Assembly (NCBI GenBank): GCA_037893225.1
Contig: JAZGUH010000401.1
Span: forward strand, 1,364,001 to 1,428,000
DNA: 64,000 bases
Direction: 5' to 3'
Origin: Hippasteria phrygiana
Taxonomy: Eukaryota > Echinodermata > Asteroidea > Valvatida > Goniasteridae
The notes beneath the pieces were generated by a model. That model saw only the letters and a list, made by a program, of their open reading frames with translations, was not told the DNA's origin and ran no database searches. The position numbers and the translations under genes were made by a program. This document shows positions 1 to 10,699 of the stretch, in pieces; within the stretch, counting starts at the first letter, position 1, and each line of letters opens with the position of its first letter.

Positions 1-356
1 GAAGTTCGAAAAACAATTGAGCAATATTGGCCCAAAGATGTTTTAGTAATAAACAAAATACAAAAAACTACTTCCGCTGCAGTGCCTTGGTTGCTCCGAG
101 CTTATCGCGGACATGTACACCTATGTCCAGGAAAAGACGGCTTGAACCTACTTCTACCCCAAGAGGAAGCTAGCGCCGGATGGAGTTTCCACGACCCACC
201 TTGAGGTGTAGAATATAGTTTGTTATTATTTTGACCAGGCAAAATCTGACGTTTTACATGTTGTGAACGCTAGATATATCATGCACACTCAATGATTGAA
301 TAACGTAAACACTATCTTACAATGACCATATTTAGTATATTTTTTCATGTATAATA

Positions 357-506
357 ATGAGCAGTACCATCTACCCCTTGCCAGTACAAATGAAACACAC
401 CTTCACGTATGTTTTAGCTGGCCCTGCTGGATGTGACAAGACACAATTTGTTAAATGTCTGCTGATGCTCGCTGGTGAGAACATCATCGCCCCACCTCCC
501 AGATAG
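357..506 (+). pseudogene. P-loop NTPase-like fragment, cut off by a MITE
   Basis: An open frame of 49 codons starts at the ATG at 357. It contains a phenylalanine-rich beta strand followed by a Walker A-like motif, GPAGCDKTQF, at about residues 21-30. The consensus would be GPxGxGKT, so an aspartate replaces the last glycine and the loop is probably dead. The frame stops within a few bases of the MITE whose inverted repeat begins at 500, so the protein was interrupted by that insertion, and I see no continuation on the far side at 1369. Small proteins of this look occur in invertebrate mobile and virus-like elements, but I cannot name the family. The preceding 350 bases hold a short open stretch (1-207) that I do not recognise. 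Confidence 0.35.
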
Positions 507-1368
507 CATCATGATATTGAACCAATGTTGGGCCATCAAAACTGTTTTGTTGGGCCAATATTGGCTGTCAATGTTGGGCCAGTGTAATTTCGCTCATCGG
601 CATCTAATTGGCCCAATGTTAAAGTTGGCCTAACGTTGGCCAAACATTACAGTTGGCTCAACATTGGACCGCAGTTGTCCCACTCTATTGAGAAACCTAG
701 AGCCACCATTGTACCATCAAAGTTCAAAGGTTTTTCCAATGTTGGGCCATCAAAACTGTTTTGTTGGGCCAACATTGGCTGTCGATGTTGGGTCAGTGTA
801 ATTTTGCTCATCGGCATCTTATTGGCACAATGTTAAAGTTGGCCTAACGTTGGCCAAATATTACAGCTGCCTCAACATTAGACTGCTGTTGTCCCACTCT
901 ATTGAGAAACATTGAGCCACCATTGCACCCACCACCAAGAGTATACCGTGGTATGTGTTTTTATACTCTTTCTAAAGTCTACCTTTTTATTGTTTGTGTA
1001 TGTGAAGTTGTGGATTTGATGTTATGGTGTGTAATTTTGGTATGATTATTTTAATATTGTTCTTATTTTCCAAATGTTTTAATGAGAGACGACAGCATGT
1101 AATTTCCAGCATAACAATTAACAGTTTTGATGGAAAACCCTTGAACTTTGATGGCGCAATGGTGGCTCAATGTTTCTCAATAGAATGGGACAACAACGGT
1201 CCAATGTTGAGCCAACTACAATGTTTGGCCAACGTTAGGCCAACTTTAACATTGGGCCAACAAGATGCCGATGAGCAAAATTACACTGGCCCAACATTGA
1301 CAGCCAATGTTGGCCCAACAAAACAGTTTTGATGGCCCAACATTGGTTCAATATCATGATGCTATCTG
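500..1368. mobile_element. MITE with GGCCAACATTGGCC-type word arrays in its inverted repeats
   Basis: The left end reads CCCAGATAGCATCATGATAT and the right end is its near-exact reverse complement (ending GCTATCTG at 1368). The two arms stay alignable for over 150 bases. The arms are packed with variants of TTGGGCCA and GGCCAACATTGGCC. No transposase frame is visible, so it is non-autonomous. No convincing target duplication was found at the edges. It sits directly in the P-loop fragment. Confidence 0.75.
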
Positions 1369-2361
1369 TGACGTGGACAGCCTTCAGAACAAGTTTCATC
1401 TCTCTGATGTGAGATTCAGGTATACCAACATGATAACCGCATGAAGGAAGGAGAACATATTTCTTGGTCATCTCTGATGCTAATACTGCATGTAGACATA
1501 GTAGATTCCCAGAATAGTTGAAGCCAATGTATATCAAAAGAAGTCCACAGTTCTCTGTACTGGACAGCGTTACCATATTTGGGCAGCAGTGGACCCTCAT
1601 GGTGTCCTTTCCTCAATCCGTCTTTCTTTGGAGAACTACCAATCGGGCAAAATACATTGGAATGACGTTGAAACCACCTGGGAAACCGACAGACACCGGC
1701 GTTGAACTGACGTTGAATAATCATTAGATTTGAAAATAGATCTAATGTTGAAATCACAACGTTAAATCAACGTAGACATGTCCACGTTGATTCAATGTTG
1801 AAAAGTTTACGTTGATTCAACGTTTGATAACGATTAGACAAACACTGAATTTAGTTGATAATATCGCGACGTAATTTACACAGTTATTCAACGTTGGATA
1901 AATGTCAAAATCTGTACGTTGAAACAACGTCACCAACCCAAAGTTGGATAAACATTGAATTTACGTTGATAACATCGCTACACAATTATCCAATGTTAAA
2001 GAGGAACTAAAACGGCAATTTTTTTTTTGACTTTTTGGACTTTTCCGACAGTTTAAATACCCTTTTAACTGATGGAGATTAGTTTGCAGACGAGAGAATT
2101 TTTTTTATTTAAAAAAAGGGTTGTTATTCTGAACCATTTATCCTGTTTCGCGAAAGCTCATTATGTATGTTAAATGTATGTACGTGACCCCGTGACGTAC
2201 ACGTGTAGAGTCGGTTGATGCTACAGCCAAACACTATGCATGTACGTACGTGGAGTTGATGCTGCTGAAGAGTTTTTGTCGACCTAACTCCTCCGTTTTC
2301 CCGTCTATTTTGTCTAATTTTGATATTATTTCAGTATGAGCATGGATCTGAGATAATCACT

Positions 2362-2640
2362 ATGCCTCGATCGTGTGTATTTGGGGGTTGCACGAGGAAC
2401 AGCGACAAAAACCCTGACCCAACCTTACTGCGATTCCCAGTGCTGAATGGAGCTCAAAGGCGACAGTGGGTCCGCTTTGTAGACAATACAATATCTGATT
2501 TTGGGCTGTCGAAATGGTCGAAAATATGTGCAGAACATTTCGCCAAAGACTGTATAGAATAGATGATAGTGTTAGTATGAAAACTCAGCTGGGTTTGAAG
2601 GCACAATTCCGTTTGAAGGATGGAGCCATTCCAACTCTAA
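2362..2640 (+). pseudogene. THAP zinc-finger domain fragment (P-like transposase N-terminus)
   Basis: The frame from the ATG at 2362 begins MPRSCVFGGC and ends with ICAEHF, giving the C-x4-C ... C-x2-H ligands of the C2CH THAP finger with about 49 residues between the pairs. A conserved-looking tryptophan and proline sit between them. The frame hits a TAG at 2560-2562, but a shift of frame continues with GLKAQFRLKDGAIPTLKA, in which AIPTL corresponds to the AVPTIF box that closes THAP domains. So a one-base indel has broken the gene. THAP domains bind DNA in P-element transposases and in host regulators; the transposon context favours the former. Nothing of the RNase H-like core follows. Confidence 0.6.
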
Positions 2641-2805
2641 AAGCACCGAGCATTCCAATCGTGTCCCGGACTCACGCGCACCAGCGCGACGACGTTAACT
2701 GCGGTTACCGTCTCGAGCAGCCAGAGAGCCCCGGTTGTCTCCCTGTCCACACACGCTTGACTCAACATGCATTGTACACGCACGGTACCGCATGTATACC
2801 CTGCC

Positions 2806-2998
2806 GGATATGAGGCAGCTTTTTTCACTCCGTATACTTTGTAGGATCCTACACTTCCTACAGTCCTACACCATTGAAATGTGCACAAAGTAAAAAGCAA
2901 AGAGTACGGATACAGTGAACCAGTTTTGTGTAGGACTAGACTGTAGGAAGTTGTAGGCCCTGCAGATGATGCATGGTGAAAAAAGCTGCCCCATATCG
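2806..2998. mobile_element. Short foldback element nested in the P-like transposon
   Basis: GATATGAGGCAGCTTTTTTC at about 2806 pairs with GGTGAAAAAAGCTGCCCCATATC at about 2976-2997, and inner blocks (CCTACAGTCCTACAC and GTGTAGGACTAGACTGTAGG) also pair. The arms span most of the 190 bases. Confidence 0.6.
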
Positions 2999-3759
2999 TG
3001 CTGCATATGACCGCATGCGCTGCATGCGATTGAGTCTGGTACCTTATAACAGAAATTGTGTATAGTTCTGAGAAGGTGCGGGTCCTTATGAGGGCTGCAT
3101 AATCAAAGTCGCCAGACTAGAGTATAGCATCAGCTCACACACAACTCACCGCGCAGGTCCCAATAAAAGCCGACTGTAAACAAAGGAAAGTATGACTCAT
3201 AACTAGCTTTTCAGCAAGAACAAGCCTACAACCCCAATTCTTAATGTGTCTCACAAAGATGTCAACACTTTAAAATATGTTTATCGTAGTGTTACTCCTG
3301 AATCATGAGCAAAAAGCACAGCAAGTAATACTAGCCTTAGACAAAAAAATACGTACAGACTCTACGTAAAACATTGTCGTATAATACAGTGACGTCATAT
3401 GTTTCTACACGTGTACGTCAATACTCGCGCGATACGGCACGCAGTTGACCTCGGCCTTTTCTGAATCGAGTCAAAGTGGCTCAGAAAGAAAAGGCTGAAA
3501 AACATTTTTTTTGATTTTTCAGAATCATGAAACTTGTTACATTAGATTTGGGGAGGCATAAACTATCAGATAAGTCAAACATGTCAAAAACAAAATTGGC
3601 GTTTTAGTTTCTCTTTAAAACAATGTGTTACTACGATGTAAAACCAATGTTGCACAAATGACGTTGAAACAACGTTGTTTTATGGTATTTCGACGTCATG
3701 ACGTCATTTCAAACAACATCCAACGTTGCAATAACACCGTGTGCTCACTGGGTAGGCTG

Positions 3760-4090
3760 TATTATCTCTTGACCTTCAGAGATTCTACGATCAAATAGCC
3801 TGTTGCAGAGAAAATGTAGGTTTTCGGACCATTTTCTTCGGAGTCTTCAGGAAATTCTCGAATGGAAAACATGATATGCTATCAGAGGCACATACAGCTT
3901 CACTTCTGCAGCTAAATGGATCAGTCCATGTATATTGTAAACAACTTACTTTTGACCATATAAATCTGCAAAGTGGATCGGCGCCCATGCCAAACTATCA
4001 GCTGCACAATATATTCAATGTATAGGTGGATCGCTCCGTCTTGTATGCTGATTGCCGCTCGTGACAAATATTTTGGAGGTTAAGTCAGCA
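3760..4090. other. Unassigned spacer
   Basis: It continues the sequence interrupted by the insertions to its left. Weak open frames exist on the minus strand (3791-3988), but none resembles a family I know. Confidence 0.3.
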
Positions 4091-4093
4091 CTA

Positions 4094-4514
4094 CCCTTAC
4101 AACAATCTCTAATGCAAAACCCCATGGGAAGTCCCATTGAAAATTTCCCGAAGGGAATGGCATGGTGAATTGGACACCATAGGGATTTTCCCATGGAAAT
4201 TTTCCCCATGCTTTCGACTACTTTCCCATGCACCCCACCGGGGTTTTCCCATGCGGTTTCCCCATATATCCCCGCAACCCAATGTGGTTTCCCCATATAT
4301 CCCCATGACTTTCCCATGCAACCCCACGGGGTTGGTGATCACAATTTGTCCCATGAGGTTCCATGTATTCTTGAAAACCATTTTTTCCCTAAGAGATTCT
4401 CATTGGGTTCCATGGTATGTCTGGATATCCTTAGAATTTCTCATGACTTCCCATGAGACCCCGTAGGGCCCCATGGGAATCATATGGGAATCCCATGGGA
4501 TACTTTTGTAAGGG
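4094..4514. mobile_element. MITE rich in CCCATGGGA words, TA target duplication
   Basis: CCCTTACAA at 4094 is matched by TTGTAAGGG ending at 4514, with TA immediately outside on both sides. The interior is an irregular series of TTTCCCATG and CCCATGGGA words, so open frames here are repeat-driven. A TA duplication fits Tc1/mariner-derived MITEs. Confidence 0.65.
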
Positions 4515-4518
4515 TATT

Positions 4519-5386
4519 GGACGTATTTGAAACCCCGTTCTCGTATTGACTGAACACGAGAACGGGGTCTCGAATGAGAATCAACACGCGAACACCGTTC
4601 TCGAAACAGGATTTTCACTCCTTGCTATAATGGGGAGTGCATGGATGGATGACAGCGCAGGACATTCGTATAGACTAATTCACCTATAGACGAATCCGGC
4701 GACCAAAATTAGAAGCATTTACTGCGGTGGCGAGGCGCTCGCGTGCGTGTTAGACGCACGCGCTCGATGCAGCTTCGACCAACAGGGTGTTTACAACTTG
4801 CCTAAATGCGCGCGCGACTGAAATTAAAGAACGCGCGCAACCTGCACGCGAGCGCAGCACCACTGTAAAAATGGCGTCGGCGAATTCCTGTATAGACTAA
4901 TCCGGTGACCAAAATTAGAAGCATTTACTGCGGTGGCGAGGCGCTCGCGTGCGTGTCAGACGCACGCGCTCGACGCAGCTTGGACCAACAGGGTGTTTAC
5001 AACTTGCCAAAATGCGCACGCGACTCGAATTGAAGAACGCGGGCATTCTGCACGCGAGCGCGGCACCACTGTAAAAATGGCGTCGGCGAATTCCCGTATA
5101 CAGGAATTCGCCGATATCTTAGGATCCTTGAGCGATGTTTTCTAGAATAAGATAAGTTGTAGCAAACGGAAATATCGGATCATCTGTTTTGAATCCGTCT
5201 TCTTCATCCGAAGAATCAAACAACATAAAAGTTGTAAAGATTGTTTCGACTTTCACTGCATCTTTCATCGGCGTCGCCATCTTGAATGGCGCCACCAAGC
5301 ACTAGGACATGCACTTCCTTATTCAAAATCAGGGACCCGAGAACACTGTACTCGAGTCACTCCAGAACGGGGTTTCGAATACGTCC
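4519..5386. mobile_element. Inverted-repeat element with an internal 206-bp tandem duplication
   Basis: GGACGTATTTGAAACCCCGT at 4519 and its reverse complement ending ACGTCC at 5386 form the ends; a second inverted block (CACGAGAACGGGG) follows the left one. No transposase is seen. Confidence 0.6.
4693..5104 (+). repeat. Direct tandem repeat, two units of 206 bp
   Basis: Unit 1 begins AATCCGGCGACCAAAATTAG at 4693 and unit 2 begins AATCCGGTGACCAAAATTAG at 4899. Both run through GCGTGCGTGT and AAAATGGCGTCGGCGAATTC with only scattered substitutions. The second unit ends in a small palindrome (GAATTCCCGTATACAGGAATTC). Confidence 0.85.
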
Positions 5387-5389
5387 ATT

Positions 5390-6985
5390 TGGTTGTGCAT
5401 GGTGCGGGCGCGCCATAGTAATATCGCGTTTACACTCAAATTTTCGTCCACTTCGGGGCCGCAAATTTCAAAGTTCCAGAAGAGCCCAAGGGCGAGTGCT
5501 GTATTTAGACAGAAACGTGAGAGGAATTCTCCTGATTATAGCAGTTTGTAGGTAAGTGAGACTTTATTGTGTGTTTTTTGTATTTCTGTTAATGCCGCAT
5601 TTTGGCAGATTGTGCCATGCCTCCACGTTTCTATGATTTGCTTTGTCAACGTGGAGACATTATTAAATAAACACAAATTGTGAAGGACTTAGTTGCACAA
5701 CAATATTGAAAAAGGCACATGACCACCTACATTGCTAATGTCTAGCCCACCTTTAATACACATCGAAGGAAATGACGCTCTGGTCCCCAAACCACTAACC
5801 TCGATAGTAACAACAGATATTTCAGGGAAATGATCAAGTTGGAAAAAACCAACAATTTGCTATGGAGACTTAAAGTGACCGTCCAAGTTTCCACGTTTCT
5901 GAGATATATTATCATGCACAGTGCCTTTTTTTCCAGATAAATTACCTTGGAAAGATGGAATGCAGAAGTAATTAAGACATCTTCCGAGATTTTTATAGAA
6001 AGATGCCACTTCGATTTAGTGTACATGTTTCCCTATTTCCGAGATAAATACGGATGGTCACTTTAAGCTTTCGCAAAAATGGATACAGTCGTGCAAATTC
6101 GTACTTTAGTGACGCGAGGTCTTGCAATCGCTAACGGCTCACAGCGCGCGTGATGTTTTTGATTGCATAATTAATTGAAAATCATTCGCAATAATTCGCG
6201 TGGAATGCACCTTTTGGTAGGAGAATAAAGTCGACTACCCTATTACTATTTGCATGTGTTGTGTGGGCAGGGATTTTTTGTTTTGTTTTCAGGGCAGGGA
6301 TTTTGTTTCAGACCAGCGACTGGATCCGCCCCTGTCAAGCATGTGCAACGCCAATGGAAAACCCGTCATTTTTTCTCCGGGGGATGGGGTTTCAAACAGC
6401 AGAATGGATCCGTCTCAATTAAGTTGACAGACTGATGTGTGGTCGCAAAACAATTGGGGGAGTATATGTACTGTCTGAAGATAAAATAAGAAATAGAAAA
6501 GACAATGTTGGTACCAATCACAACGGAAATGAAGTATTCTAAGACCCGTGGCGCCAAGCTGACATTGAGCTGACATTTTACAAGTTGTGAAATATCCTAC
6601 ATGTAGGCCTATGTTAAAACGTCTATAATGGGAGGTTAAACACTAGCCGAGTAAAGAGGACACTTTGTAATAGTATAGTCGGTGTAAGACATTGTTTTGC
6701 GCCTTTTCTGTATACGCAGACGTTCTAAGAACCTAAAGTCAGCTCAAAAAATTTTTTTAAAAATGAAATGGTCTGTTCCATGACAAAGCGATGTAGATGG
6801 ATTTAAAAAAAACAATGTGTTTTATGTACTTCCAATCTCCTTTCATTTCAAAAAATCTGAAATATAATCTTGTCTGACTATGGACACTTCTGTTTACACC
6901 AACTAAAATTATTCACGTTGATTGGCTCTTGAAAGAACAATTTGTCCTTCCTAGGTAAACACTATACAGCCATGGGCACTCGCAT
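5390..6985. other. Unassigned spacer
   Basis: No recognisable coding region or element was found. At 6268-6325 a 30-base phrase (GGGCAGGGATTTTGTTT) is duplicated. The region ends in a C homopolymer of more than 20 bases at about 6990-7012. Confidence 0.3.
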
Positions 6986-7013
6986 GACCCCCCCCCCCCC
7001 CCCCCCCCCCCTT

Positions 7014-7784
7014 TGCATGCCTCTTTATGGGCGACCTCGAAGAGCGCATGCTTGCCTCAGCACCATGTTACCCCTGGGTATGGTGGAGATATATTGACGA
7101 TGTATTTTTCATCTGGACCAGTGATTAGGACAGTCTGGAGACTTTCATTAATCACATTAATTCCTTCCACAGGACCATCAAGTTGACACCAGAGTATTCA
7201 GTGCATCAGACAAACTTCCTGGATGTCACCATCCGCAAGGAAGACAACTCGGTAACCACTGATCTGTATTCTAAACCCACAGACACCCACCAGTACCTCA
7301 ACTCCTCCAGCTGTCCCCCCAGGCAGTGCAAAACAAGCATTCAGCCAGGCAATTAGACTCAGAAGGATTCGTTCTGTGGGAACTCTTGCCCCCCCCCCCC
7401 CCCCCCCCCCTCTGGAAAATTTGGATTTTGTTGGGGGGGGGGGGGGTGTCGCCATCTGTAGTGTGTACATATGTGTTACTATAGCGTGGACCTATTTAAC
7501 AAAGTCGAATCCCCCCCCCCCCCCTTGAAAATAGCCATGCACCCCCCCCCCCCCCCCCCCCCCCCCCTCTAGGAAGAGCCTGGATACGCCACTGCATCGA
7601 TCGACTGTGAACACCAAGAAAATGGACATCACTTCAACTTGCCTAACCATTCCATTTCTTATATGATTCAATACAGGGTATAGAATCACTTGGCCACCGC
7701 AAGGACTCAGTTCGCCTTAGCAGAGAGAAAGTGTGGATGAAACGTCTTCGGACTGTTCAACCACATGGTCTCAACAATGATTAA
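7014..7784 (+). pseudogene. Penelope-like reverse transcriptase / GIY-YIG endonuclease, disrupted
   Basis: Frame 1 reads LFMGDLEERML, then WWRYIDDVFFIW, the RT catalytic box with the two metal-binding aspartates, then FLDVTIRK and DLYSKPTDTHQYLNSSSCPP, the Penelope-type segment after the palm. A TAG at 7126-7128 and a frameshift near 7340 (FSQAIRLRRIRS resumes in another frame) break it. After the inserted MITE the sequence resumes at 7595 with HHFNLPNHSIS and ends WMKRLRTVQPHGLNND at the TAA at 7782-7784, the usual C-terminus of the GIY-YIG endonuclease part. The element copied itself by target-primed reverse transcription; this copy is dead. Confidence 0.75.
7376..7594. mobile_element. hAT-type MITE with long G/C tracts, left end missing
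   Basis: The right end GGATACGCCACTG (7582-7594) and the internal phrases TGTGGGAACTCTTGCCC, TTGAAAATAGCCATG and AGGAAGAGCCTGG match the complete copies at 24414-24623 and 50130-50574. The expected CAGTGGCGTAGCC left end is absent. C or G runs of 10 to 25 bases make up much of it. Confidence 0.7.
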
Positions 7785-8189
7785 CTCTTAATTTTCCCCC
7801 TTTGTCATTTGTTTACAGATAATCCTCCTGGCAAACCATCTTGGGTCTCTTGCCCACTTGGGGTTGTCTTTCCATTACCTGTTTATCCTTGCCACATCCC
7901 TCTGTTCCTTCTCTTGCCCAATTACCACCTCCTAATTACCCCCCCCCCCCCTTTCACCACACTCATTTTTCCCCTTTCCCCAGCTTCATCCCTCTCATCT
8001 TAATCCCTTCCCTCCTTCATCCTTACCCTAACCACACTCATTTGTTCCTTTCTTCCTTGCTGCCCCTTCCCCTCTCTCTGATGTTCACCCACTGCCACGA
8101 TCCTTTGTATACCTCTTTTGTGTTTCTCCACACCCACCCCCTCTTGCATGTATGTTCCCTACTTGTTTGTTTCTTGTACTCTGTCATTT

Positions 8190-8306
8190 GCCTTTGAGAA
8201 AGAACTTGCTTAAGTTCGAAACGTCAGGCCAGCTAATTTTTTTATTTGTATTTCAGGTGCATTCAGTCAGTCAGCAGTTTGCAACAGTTTAATTCATTTT
8301 CATACT
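8190..8306 (+). repeat. Penelope tail with stem-loop (GAACTTGCTTAAGTTCGAAAC)
   Basis: GAACTT-GCTT-AAGTTC forms a perfect 6-bp hairpin followed by GAAACGTC. The identical block recurs on the minus strand at about 60.55-60.60 kb, and a decayed version lies at about 50.0 kb. Element-end position, small stem, then GAAAC and GTC, is reminiscent of Penelope-associated hammerhead ribozymes, but the CTGANGA core is not present, so function is unproven. Confidence 0.5.
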
Positions 8307-8309
8307 GTA

Positions 8310-8905
8310 ATATACGTAACTTGTGGTTCCTTACTCTCCATGCTCCGATGATTAGTTGACGCAAAGGGGGTCAAAATCCTTTCTGTAGACCGTCCTGTGC
8401 TTCTTATTGATTAGGTACTGTTTTGATCCCACCTGAGTGATTTTTTCCCAAATAATATCTCGGGACAACACTGAGTATACAGTGCTTATAAATTACGTCA
8501 GGGCAAAACCCAATATTAAATTTGCATCATCCCGACGCAAATTCCATCTGATAAATAGATTAGGTACTGTGTCGCCAATAGGATTAGAGACGACGTTTTC
8601 TGTGAAAAAAGTTTCCCAAAGATGTAAACTACGACGACAGTTCAACGGAAATAAACCGCACCATTATCCCGAATTATAGCAAACAAAATTGTAAAGATTT
8701 TTCGGTTGTGAAAGAAACGCGTCAGGGAATTTCAGTTGAGTAAAGATATAAAGGGAACGCAGAAAAGATTCATGTGAATGCATCAACGAATACGTACAAG
8801 GTCTAGTATTTTTAACCACTGTGGAAATTAATCCCACAGTTCAGATTTGTTTACGGTCAGAGCTTGTTGCATGAATACAGTGGAAATACTGAAAAGCTAC
8901 CAGAC
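8310..8905. other. Unassigned spacer
   Basis: A/T-rich. An 80-codon frame at 8437-8679 matches nothing I recognise. Confidence 0.25.
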
Positions 8906-8908
8906 ATA

Positions 8909-8999
8909 CACTATGAACATCTAACAAAAGAAAACCCACGCAGTCCTTTGTTACAAACAAGGGACTGCTTGGGTTTTCTTTTGTTAGATGTTCATAGTG
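8909..8999. repeat. Long perfect hairpin, about 41-bp stem
   Basis: CACTATGAACATCTAACAAA at 8909 is mirrored by TTTGTTAGATGTTCATAGTG ending at 8999. The stem is nearly perfect and the loop is only a few bases. Confidence 0.9.
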
Positions 9000-9039
9000 A
9001 TAAGCCTTTACCAATATGTTGATTGATTGACGTACATTT

Positions 9040-10603
9040 TTTTTATAAAGAGGCACAATGCCGAGGATGGGTAGGTCATGGGGAAGGCTTTAAACAGTAA
9101 CTTAGTGTTTTGCTAATCTGTAAAGTAGAGCGGTTGAAGGTCAACACACCACACCATAGAGCCTAAAAAGAAAATTGTGGAAAAAAAACACTGGTAGACA
9201 GGGAAAAAAGGAAATATTATTTTTGACCTTCCCATCCGTTGACCTGCAGCATACCCAGGTGAAACTCCGATTTGCGCTATCCTTTTCATTTCGCCTACTC
9301 GCGTGAGAACGAGATTGTAGAAGTTGCGAAGCGCGCGATGTTTTTACCTATCTCGCGGAGTTTTTGCTCCATTATGCATTTTTTATAGAGAGGCACACTG
9401 TTGTTCTCCTGTGTAAAAAACCGCTGTGCAGAAAAGATTTTAAGCAACCATGTGTAATTATTGAACAAGGTTGTGTGATCATATCCAAGTTGTGTAAATG
9501 CTAGGTTGTGTAAATGCATATAAATCGATATTGTCGCCAACACTGAATTTGTGTAGACTTGGAAGCACGTGATAAGAAATAAACCAATCACGAAGTACGA
9601 CCAATCAGAAATGAGAATATTTTGTATTCACAAAAGTCAAGTTAAACTGCCGTGTGTTTAGTCCAAAAATACACCTTCCTGACCATAATGTTCTATTCAA
9701 ACAATTCCACAATAGAATTTAGATTTTTTGCAAACATAGGTGAAGAATCTGATGACATCTCCTTTAATTTCATATTCAAATATTACAATTCTTCATGGGA
9801 AGCCATGACTTTATTATGGGGGGATACGCTGAATATAAAGCTAAAGCACAACATCATTCACTTTGTAGTCTTTAGTAGATTACCGTAGCATGTGTACACT
9901 CTAACATAGTAATGTATAATAAGTTACTTCCGTTTAGTCTGGTTCCCACTTCATTCATTTCTGTTAATTAATAGCAAACCCACACTGTAAAAAAAACTCC
10001 CGTAAATTTACTGTGCACTTCCGGTAATTTGTAAGTTTTTTGTATAAATTTGCTTTAAAAATTAACCAATTGCTGTGTAAACCATTTACACAACTAATTG
10101 GGTAAATGAATTTTACACATTATTGTGTAGAAATACTACACAACTGTTGTTTACAAATTACACAACTCGGGTTGTGTAAACTGTTTACACAACAGTTGCT
10201 AGATTCATATAGTAAACAGCGGTTGTGTAAAATTGTACACAACTTGTGTAAGATTTTACACAACCGTGATAACAGTGCACAATGCCGATGATGGGTAGGT
10301 CATGGGGATGGCTTTAAACAGTAACTTAGTGTTTTGCTAATCTGTAAACTAGAGCGGTTGAAGGTCAACACACCACACCATAGAACCTGAAAGGAAAATT
10401 GTGGAAAATAGCACTCGTAGACAGGGGAAAAAGGAAATATTATTTTTGACCTTCCCATCCGTTGACCTTCAGCATACCCAGGTGAAACTCCGATTCGCGC
10501 TATCCTTTTCATTTCGCCTACTCGCGTGAGAACGAGATTGTAGAAGTTGCGAAGCGCGCGATGTTTTTACCTATCTCGCGGAGTTTTTGGTCCATTATGC
10601 ATT
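9040..10603 (+). repeat. Tandem duplication of about 345 bp, second unit split by a MITE
   Basis: Unit 1 (about 9040-9380) starts TTTTTTATAAAGAGGCACAATGCC. Unit 2 begins TTTTTTATAGAGAGGCAC at about 9379, is interrupted, and resumes AATGCCGATGATGGGTAGG at 10281. The two copies are over 90% alike to GTCCATTATGCAT. Confidence 0.75.
9397..10276. mobile_element. 880-bp MITE with TGTGTAAA/TTTACACA words
   Basis: Ends ACTGTT and AACAGT are flanked by GCAC (9393-9396 and 10277-10280); removing the element and one GCAC restores the uninterrupted sequence of the other duplicate. Both arms are filled with GTTGTGTAA and TTACACAAC words. The core (about 9590-9880) is homologous to 22470-22790, which sits inside a different pair of ends. 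Confidence 0.7.
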
Positions 10604-10699
10604 TCGCGAGTTTTAAAGGCAAAGATATTTGTTTTGCCTTGTGGCAAGTGATTTTTGTTTAGTTTTCCCTCGGGAAAAAGAGAAAAAGTAAAACAAATA

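Larger units (their letters stand above)
1996..3618 (+). mobile_element. P-like DNA transposon carrying a THAP gene
   Basis: Inverted repeats TTAAAGAGGAACTAAAACG (1996) and its counterpart ending CTCTTTAA (3618) frame 1,623 bases. The arms remain similar for about 40 bases (GGCAATTTT block). Inside lies a broken THAP-domain frame at 2362, the DNA-binding domain typical of P-element transposases. The flanks ATCCAATG and AAACAATG match at 6 of 8 bases, as an old 8-bp duplication would. The right 220 bases are closely similar to 61.13-61.36 kb, so this is a repeated family. The transposase catalytic core is missing. Confidence 0.55.
1640..3757. mobile_element. Outer element with CAACGTTG word arrays
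   Basis: From about 1660 to 1990 and again from 3650 to 3740 the sequence is an array of CAACGTTG and TTGATTCAACG words in inverted arrangement. The right end, GTGTGCTCACTGGGTA at about 3741-3756, is a clear terminus; the left end near 1640 is inferred from partial similarity. The arms enclose the P-like element at 1996-3618, which suggests insertion of one transposon into another. Boundaries on the left are good to perhaps 20 bases. Confidence 0.5.
7014..8306 (+). mobile_element. Penelope-like retroelement, copy A (5' truncated, broken)
   Basis: This carries the last part of the reverse transcriptase, the end of the GIY-YIG endonuclease region, a 3' untranslated region and the family tail. 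It matches copy B (about 49.99-51.11 kb, minus strand) over the coding end, the untranslated region and the tail. The tail ends CAGTCAGTCAGCAGTTTGCA...TTCATTTTCA at about 8263-8306. A hAT MITE (7376-7594) interrupts the coding part. Confidence 0.75.

Noticed and set aside
4109..4466. Overlapping frames of 80-109 codons on both strands
   Set aside because: They run through the CCCATGGGA word array of a MITE and have repetitive composition only.
7809..8197. Proline-rich frames of 64 and 118 codons
   Set aside because: They lie in the CT-rich 3' untranslated region of the Penelope element, and the homologous region of copy B does not keep them open.
9059..10602. Solo LTR retrotransposon with 325-bp LTRs
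   Set aside because: No primer-binding site, polypurine tract, gag/pol frame or 5-bp duplication; a MITE with GCAC flanks explains the insert.
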